This document shows, piece after piece, positions 57,330 through 64,000 of a stretch of 64,000 nucleotides of DNA; position 1 is the first letter of the stretch; every line of letters begins with the position of its first letter. The translations under genes and the position numbers were made by a program. This DNA comes from Anaeramoeba flamelloides. Its lineage: Eukaryota > Metamonada > Anaeramoebidae. Under the pieces are notes generated by a model. That model saw only the letters and a program-made list of their open reading frames with translations. It did not search any database and had not been told where the DNA came from. Location: contig JANTQA010000008.1 in assembly GCA_027625915.1 (NCBI GenBank), positions 6,937,501 through 7,001,500 on the forward strand, given 5' to 3'.

Positions 57330-59300
57330 TCAATTCTATTTGAAAATTTGTTGTGATTAAACAAGTTATGAAAATAGTTTTTTCAAACAATAAGAAAATA
57401 ATAAACACCACTTTTAGCACCTAAAAAATATCAGATAAAATCGAGATCAGAAAATTTAATATCTTTTATTTATGTAGCATAATACTAAGAAACAAATTGA
57501 ATTATTATCATGAATCAATAAATGGTAGTTAATGATTTTGGATATTTAAATGTTTTTTTAAGATTGTGTTTAAAAGATATATTTTAAAATAAATTTACCT
57601 CACTTTCTTAGAAATAGCTTTTATTTTTGTTAAGTGATGATAAAGTTTCAAAAATTGTTTTTTTTTTTTTTTTTTTTTCATGAAATCCAGATAATTGAAA
57701 ATAATGAAATAATCAATAAAATCAGGATAATTTCAAAAATATCACGATTCTATAAAACCACTATAAATGTCTCAAAATTGCAAACAATGTAAAAATATTG
57801 TGATAAAAATTAAATCACATTTGATAATTAATGACTTTTCGGTCTAATTCAACAACATTTTAAAAAAGAAAAAATTTGTTTGATCAGCAAATAAATTCTG
57901 TGAAAAAAAGTTATTCTTTTAAAAAACCACAAAAAAGATACTATATTCAATTAAGGACCAGATAAGATTAATTCATTGTATTTTATTATAATTTGGTTGA
58001 CAATCCTATCGATACTTTTTAGACCAATAAGAGTATAATGAAAAGGCAAATAAATAATTTGTCAATTTATCAGGATATTATAAATTGTATTGAACAAAAA
58101 AATCTTTGAAACTAACCAACCCTTCTAATATTCTTTAAAGAATACGACTCCAACAAATCTTTTTCAATATTCTCTGAAAGTTGTAAGGGGTTGAAAAAAT
58201 TTTCAAAAGCTTTCACAACAACCTAGCCATACTATCACCAATTATTAAGATTATTTGTACCTTAATTTTCTTTTTATTCTTCTTCTTCTCTTATCCTCAT
58301 ATTGGAAAAAAAAAATACAACTCGAGTTTTGAGGTTTTTGTTTGATCGATCACGAATTACAAAGGTAAATTACTCTTTCATCTTTTTAGTTATTTAACTC
58401 TGAACGTAATAACTCAATTTTAAAAAAAAACTACATCTATTTTATATCCAAGTACATTGCTGAAATGGATGGTTATTTGTTTGATCATAAAATTAACACG
58501 AGATTTTACATTTTGTAAAAACAAGAAAATGAAAAGAAAAAAAATTTTTTTCCACAACAAAAATATCCAATGTTTTTTGTAAAGTTTTATATCTTGCAAA
58601 CATTTCAAGACACTTTACAACCCTTTTAAAAATTTTCAAACATTTTTCAAGTCGAAAAGTGATTTAAAAAGTCTAAATCTTCCTAAAAGTCAATAGATTT
58701 TTTTTAAAGCTGATAGAAAAAAAATGTTTTTTCATTTTATTGATATTTTTAGATATATCAAGATAATGTGAGAATATTTAGATTTTATGATTTTTCGCCT
58801 ATAAGTAGAACTAATCACGATTTTTTCTTATTATTTCAGTTTTATTGTTAATCTAGTGATAAGGCATGTTCTCATCCACAAGTCCAATAATAAAAAAACC
58901 AAAATGATAAAAATACCAATTCTAAAGTATCTTCACAATTACAAGGATGATCTAATCTTCTGAACTTGAATTATAATTATTCAATAATAGAACATAGCTA
59001 TTTTTCTCAGACTTTATGGTTATCCATTCATACCTACAAAAAAATCTCAATAGAAAAAGTAAAACAAATCAATAAAATCTTTCCTTTCTTGAAGAAATAA
59101 TTTTTCAATTTATTTTTTCAATTTTGCACAATTTTTTGGTTGATTAAAATACAATCTAATTTCCAATTTTTAATTAAAAAACCATCTTTACAAATCAGAA
59201 AAGATTTTCAGTTTACAACCAACTCTCAATTTTTATCATTCTTTTATTTTTTGTTAAATAATTTTTCGCAAATTTGTCTCGAATTTTTTCTTTTTTAACA
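57330..59300. other. Intergenic upstream of Ras, nothing assigned
   Basis: A+T-rich DNA with T-rich pyrimidine tracts in the last 200 bp before the Ras start. No frame or repeat is recognised. Confidence 0.35.
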
Positions 59301-59308
59301 AGATCAAA

Positions 59309-59854
59309 ATGACTTTATATAGTAAAATTTTTTCACCCTTTTTTTTTTCTTTTGAATTTTTGTTACCAATCCTTGCTAAATAAATCTTTTTTTATAATTT
59401 TTTTTTTCTTTTTCCAATAGAAATTGTTTGTGTTTTTTTTTTCTTATTTTCTTCTCTTCCTTTTTAAATTGATTTTCAAAGAGGTTTCAAAGAATTATAA
59501 TTTGGGTAAAATGATTTGATTTTTTCTTTTTTTTAAATAGGCTGTTGTTGGTGGTGGTGGTGTTGGAAAGTCTTGTCTTACAATCCGTTTCTTAAGAAAC
59601 ATGTTTGTTGAGAATTATGGTTTGTTAATATTTTTTCTGCTTCCTTTTCTTTCCTTTACTTTTATTCTGCAAGACATTTTCTTTTTCTCAACATTAACGA
59701 TATTTTTTTCTTTTTTTGATTTTTTTGTTTAAATATTAAAGATCCTACAACCGAGGAATCATACCGAAAAGATCTCCTCTTAGACGACCAGGCAATTACA
59801 CTTGAAATTCTCGATACCGCAGGTCAAGAAGAATACAAAATTATTCGTGATAGG
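59309..59854 (+). CDS. Ras-family small GTPase, 5' half (four exons including a 5-nt microexon)
   Basis: Exons are 59309-59321 (ATG ACT TTA TAT A), 59421-59425 (AAATT), 59541-59619 and 59742-59854. Introns are 99, 115 and 122 bp, with donors GTAAAA, GTTTGT and GTTTGT and acceptors AATAG, AATAG and AAAG. Joined, they read [17 protein letters not shown], giving human Ras numbering exactly (G12, G13, K16, S17). [18 protein letters not shown] (effector loop/switch I) and [15 protein letters not shown] (switch II with the catalytic Gln at 61) follow. Ras GTPases switch signalling at the plasma membrane. The fourth donor, GTAACT, follows codon 74. The rest (YxR-x-GxGF, NKxD, SAK and CAAX parts) is not visible in the remaining 4.1 kb, which starts with a MITE at 59965. 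Either the intron is very long or the gene is cut off. Confidence 0.88.
59421..59425 (+). other. 5-nt Ras microexon (AAATT)
   Basis: The sequence is TTTTTCCAATAG/AAATT/GTTTGT. Exon 1 ends one base into a codon; AA completes AAA (Lys5), ATT gives Ile6, and exon 3 begins in phase 0 with GCT (Ala7). Without it neither frame nor the conserved Y-K-I of the Ras start can be made from the flanking exons. Its donor GTTTGT is the same hexamer used by the next exon. Confidence 0.8.
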
Positions 59855-59964
59855 GTAACTTTTAACCTGACACTTTCTTATTTTATTTTATATTTTCTGT
59901 TTGCTAAAAAAAATAAACCCAATTTCTTTCAGCTTTTTAGTTTTGTCTCACAATTTTCTTCATG

Positions 59965-60165
59965 TTGCTAATTGGAAAATAAAAAAGAACAAAATTCTCC
60001 TTCAGCTTTCCAAAAAAATTAAAACCCAAGAATCTAAAAATAAATCATTAAGGTCCGCTCTTAAAGGTAAAACCAAAAATTAAACAATGTTGAGTACTAT
60101 AAAGAGTTTAAATTTCGATTTGATCCTTGACAACCTTTTTGAAAAAGCTGAATGAAAATTTTGTT
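59965..60165. repeat. MITE of the CATTCAGCTTTC family in the Ras gene region
   Basis: ACAAAATTCTCCTTCAGCTTTCC (near 59990) and AAAGCTGAATGAAAATTTTGTTC (near 60143) are opposing arms of the family at 43391-43603. It lies about 110 bp after the last Ras exon recovered, so it is probably intronic. Confidence 0.55.
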
Positions 60166-60169
60166 CGAT

Positions 60170-63100
60170 TAATTTTTCGAAAAATAGTCTCAAATAACAA
60201 GAATTTTCTCAAAAGAAAAAAAAAAAAGTTATTTCAAATCTCAAACATTTTTTATTTTTTGATTTAATATCGAAATTTACTCTTAAAACAATGAGAATTA
60301 AAGAAACACATTTTTGTTTTCTTCTTTTTTTTCAAACACAATTCCACAACTTACAACTTTGTTAAATAATTTTTTCAAATATTGATATTTTTATTTAAAA
60401 TGAGAAAAAATTTCAGGACTTTTGTAAAATGTAGACACTTGTAGGCTCTTGACTTTTGAAGATAATTTTTTTATTCAAAAATATTCAATGAAATTTATAA
60501 TTCTCCATAATCCTCCAAAAACATCTCAGAATTAAATTTTTCAATAATTTACCACTTTTTTTGACTTTTTTTGTAATTTGAAAAATGTTCATCTGACCGC
60601 TATTGGTATAACAATATAAATTGATATAATTTTTATTCAATATAAACGGTATACTGATATTTGGATATTAAATGGGGAACAATTTATATTCCATTTTCCT
60701 TTATTCTCTATTCAAAGTTTGGCATTAAGAATTTGAACTTAAAAATAAAGGTAATGAATATTAACCACCATTAAAGAAGGGTAGATTAAATTCAAATGAG
60801 ATAACTCGATAAGTTTCTTACAACCGTTCCATATCAACTGTGGAACTTTTAACTTAAATGGTTCAACTAAACTCTGTTTCAGTCAAAGTATCCAACGTTT
60901 TTTTTCAAATATCAATTATTTTATATAATTGATATTTGAAGAACAAATAAAAAATAAACAGAATAATACGCATCAAAGAATTGTTGATAAATGTCTGAAA
61001 GAAAACTAATTAGTCAATAACTTTTCTTAAAAATTTCAAAACTCAAATTCTTAGGTAACCATTGAGAAAAAAACAACAATGTTCGTTTTGAACTTCTACT
61101 GGTATTTGTATAATAAATATGAAACAATTTCCACTTCATTTTCCAGACTTTTTTTTTTTAGAAAATCAAGTCCCCAAACGAAGTGTGTTAGTATTTGTCG
61201 TCTCTATTTGAAAAAGGAAATGAAAATGAAGTGATATTTTTACAAATTTATTAAACAAATATCCCCTATCAAAGATCAAAATAGAATTGCAATAGGAATC
61301 AATATGATTTTTCTACAATCATTTTGACTATATCAATAACATTAGAATAACACATTTTTACCAAGTGACTATTGATCTTGCAATAAAAAAAAATTTTGCA
61401 ACTGAATGACGTTTTAAAAAAAAACAAAAATGTTCAAAAAAGTGAAAAAATAATTTCAATTTTGTAAATTTCCAAAATAAAATTTTTCTTCTAATATCTA
61501 TGCAAACCCTTTAAACACATGTATTTACCCATTACAACTGGACCCCTTTGACTGAAAATTAGTTTAGAAGCAAGATAAAATTGATGTAGATAGTAATGAA
61601 ATAATTATTTCATTTTATTTTATATATATAAAGATAAAGAAAGAAAGAAAGAAAAATAAATGATATGATATAAAGGAAGATTTTAATAAAAGGTATATAT
61701 CCCAAGTTATGAAATTAATTATCAAATTTAATCTAATTAATGAAAAATCATTTTCAATTCCTTGATACATTTTTTCAATTTTGTAAATATTAATCAATAG
61801 ATTTTATAATTATAAATACCCGAAAAAAAAATTAATTTCATTTTTTAATCAAAGAAGAAAAATTTATTTTAATCAGATAATGAATAAAGTGAAATTAATC
61901 TAAGCTATTTCCAAAAAAGTGGGGCAAATTTAATTAACACGATCTTTATTCAACTTAAATCGTAATATTACTATTTAAATATTCACAATTGTTATTCATC
62001 ATTTATGGACTCTTCATAAAAAACCCAATTTGCTTATATGTAAGACATTACAATAATTAAAGCTATCAAAGTTTCTGATCTCCATTTTGATTGATATTTT
62101 TTAGGTGTGCAAATTAATGGGTTTTATTTCTTTTTGATAAAAAAATTTTTTTACAAAGAGGTTTAATCTTGATGAATTTCGAATAGAATGGAACTTATAA
62201 CTGAATTTGTTTGATTGTGTAAAAAATCATGTGTACCCTTTCCATATTTCCTTTTTTTTATAAAAATTGGTCTTACATTGTTTTCTCCAAAAAAGTGTTA
62301 TTTTTTTTTTTTCTTTTTTTGGAAATATTTCATCCAACATATTTTAAAATAAATACATTAGCCATTTATTCAATTGGTATTAATATTTCTCTTAATTTCA
62401 TATTGTCAATTAATGAATATAAATTCTACCAAAGAGAATATTATTTATGAAATATATAAAAACAAATGCCACGTTTTAGGAATTGCCTTATATATTAAAA
62501 AATTTCTTTCACAAATTGGGGTACTTCAACTTTTTAATTGAAAAAATTTCTTTCTTAATATTTCATATTATCAGGAATAAAATTAAAAATAAATTAAATA
62601 TCTCTGGATCTTATTGAAATTAATATTCTTTGTTACTTTAAAAATTAAAATAATAAACCGTTTTAGAAAAAAAGACGTGTGGCCATTCAATTTGGAAATA
62701 CAAATTTCGTTTTGATTTTTCTTTTTTCTTTATAAATAAAAATTAATTTTTTTTTTTGAAATACAAAAATCTATTAAAATAAACAGTTGTATTTTATTGA
62801 TTTGATATAAATACTTTTTCGAAATTCTGATGATTCCTTCTTCATTTTTTTCTTCACTTTCTTCTTATTTTTTTCTTTTTCTTTTGTTTATCCCTTTCAT
62901 TTTTAAGAAATCTGTTTTGCCTTTTGAAACACCTTTTACCATTTTAAAAGCAAATGTGTAAACGGCACTTTTGGATTTAAACCTTATTGTTTTGTTTTAC
63001 TCAGTTGAACAATACTTGATGAAATTAAATACATAACCATCTAAAAATAAATTTTTTTTACAAACCAAATAAATCACATATTTAAAAGGCTTGTAAAATT

Positions 63101-63635
63101 TTAAATGAAATGAAAAAGATTAATTAAATAGATAAAAATATAAAAAATACTAAAGCACAAAGATTTTACAAATTCACCTCTCTTGATTAAACTTTAAAGA
63201 ATTAAGATTTCGTTATTATATGATTTAAAATGTGATATTATTATACTGAAAAACTCAAAAGACTGTAAAAAATTTTTTTGGTTCAATTTCCATGTTTTAT
63301 AAATTTAATAACTCTTTTTAAAAATAATTTATTTCAATGAATATTTTGAAAATCAACTAATTTTACAGATTTTCTTTTCACTTAAACGAAAATCATTCTT
63401 TCTTAATCTTTATTCAAGACCGAGTAAAAAAATTTCAAAAAATTAAACGAAAAATTTTCTTTTGAAATTATCACTAATGAAAAATAGTTTATATAATATA
63501 TTCAATTTATTCAACTTTCTAATGATATAAAAATTGTCTGGGAAAATTTAAGGACTATCTGAATTTAATTTTCAGATTCTATTGAAATACAATTTATTTG
63601 ACAATATAAATCATTGAATAAAGTGTTTTTTGAAG
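60170..63635. other. No gene recognised downstream of the Ras exons
   Basis: Searched by eye for the remaining Ras motifs (GxGF, NKCD, SAK, CAAX) in all plus-strand frames without success. It contains dispersed-repeat blocks (62040-62460 shared with 47830-48800) and a short GAAA-rich patch at 61630-61655. Confidence 0.4.
62206..62460. repeat. Dispersed repeat module (TTGTACCCTTTCCAT family)
   Basis: Direct-orientation relative of 48535-48800: GTGTACCCTTTCCATATTTC, AAAATTGGTCTTACATTGTT, ATTTCATCCAACATATTTT, AATAAATACATTAGCC. Confidence 0.5.
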
Positions 63636-63641
63636 CAAATA

Positions 63642-63835
63642 CAGCCAGTTCCACTTTTCGGTACAAACTTTCAACCAAAATTAAGGCACAAAAAAAACTT
63701 CAAATTAAAGCACAAAATTTGGATTCTAGTAAAATAATTTGTGTAAAAAAAATTCCAAAAAATGTACTTAAATTTGAGATTTTTTTGTACCTTAATTTTA
63801 TTTGAAAGCGTGTGCCTTAAAAATGTAACTGACTG
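63642..63835. repeat. Palindromic TA-MITE copy
   Basis: CAGCCAGTTCCACTTTTCGG ... CCTTAAAAATGTAACTGACTG, with TA at the left (63640-63641) and a mutated right target site. The arms are still largely complementary. Confidence 0.65.
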
Positions 63836-64000
63836 AATAAAATTTTGAAAAATTTTTCCCAAATACTTTTTTTCGAAAAATAAAAAGAAATTCAGTTTTT
63901 TTAAATAAAGAGTATAATTTTTTACATGTATTAAAATTGAAACCCAGTAATTACATCACATCCATTCAACTTCTTAATATTATATCCTATTATTTTGATA

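Noticed and set aside
59480-59516. Alternative first Ras exon ending at TTTGG/GTAAAA
   Set aside because: The phase 0 frame there reads R-I-I-I-W with an upstream stop and no ATG; it does not resemble a Ras start.
59928-60083. Frame after a TTTCTTTCAG acceptor downstream of Ras exon 4
   Set aside because: The translation does not resemble the Y-x-R-x-G-x-G-F stretch expected next, and the region becomes a MITE.

Overview
The window is a stretch of nuclear DNA from a free-living amoeba-like protist. The signs are an extremely A+T-rich base composition, long poly-asparagine tracts inside proteins, short spliceosomal introns (about 95-200 bp), a eukaryotic 5S rRNA gene, and eukaryote-only proteins (VPS13, CC2D1/Lgd, Ras, RCC1 repeats, ribosomal protein eL36, a mitochondrial-carrier-like protein). 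The wide, repeat-filled spaces between genes fit Anaeramoeba-like metamonads better than the compact dictyostelid genomes. That placement is inference; no marker here settles it.

Layout. 1-3.2 kb holds inverted-repeat elements. 3.2-4.2 kb (minus) is the 5' part of an RCC1-repeat gene, three exons recovered, 3' end not found. 4.2-7.8 kb holds repeats. 7.8-18.7 kb (plus) is one intronless 10.9-kb frame encoding a VPS13 lipid-transfer protein with five asparagine-rich inserts. 18.7-24.3 kb is gene-poor. 24.3-26.3 kb (plus) encodes an unrecognised 655-aa protein. 26.3-31.3 kb holds repeats, including an element inside an element inside an element. 31.3-31.8 kb (plus) is a two-exon eL36 gene. 31.8-38.6 kb holds small terminal-inverted-repeat elements. 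38.7-39.6 kb (plus) is a two-exon carrier-like gene. 40.1-40.8 kb looks like a decayed PEX11-like gene. 41-46 kb holds dispersed repeats plus a lone 5S rRNA gene (minus). 46-50.8 kb is gene-poor with several AT microsatellites. 50.8-54.5 kb (minus) is an intronless CC2D1/Lgd gene whose C-terminal domain is present in three nearly identical tandem copies. 54.5-59.3 kb holds repeats and a broken reverse-transcriptase fragment. 59.3-59.9 kb (plus) is the 5' half of a Ras gene, four exons, one of them only 5 nt long. The rest of the window contains no recognisable Ras 3' exons.

The genes do not form a pathway. VPS13 (bulk lipid transfer at membrane contacts) and CC2D1 (ESCRT-III/CHMP4 partner in endosomal sorting) both work on endomembranes. 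Ras and RCC1-repeat proteins belong to small-GTPase signalling. eL36 and 5S rRNA are parts of the large ribosomal subunit. The carrier-like protein belongs to mitochondria or mitochondrion-related organelles.

The strongest observations are the 5-nt Ras microexon, which restores exactly the expected Ras N-terminus, the triplicated CC2D1 C-terminal domain, GTTTGT 5' splice sites reused in two unrelated genes, the possible PEX11 relic, and the triple nesting of small DNA elements at 29.7-31.2 kb. I see no CRISPR array, operon or prokaryotic-type system.
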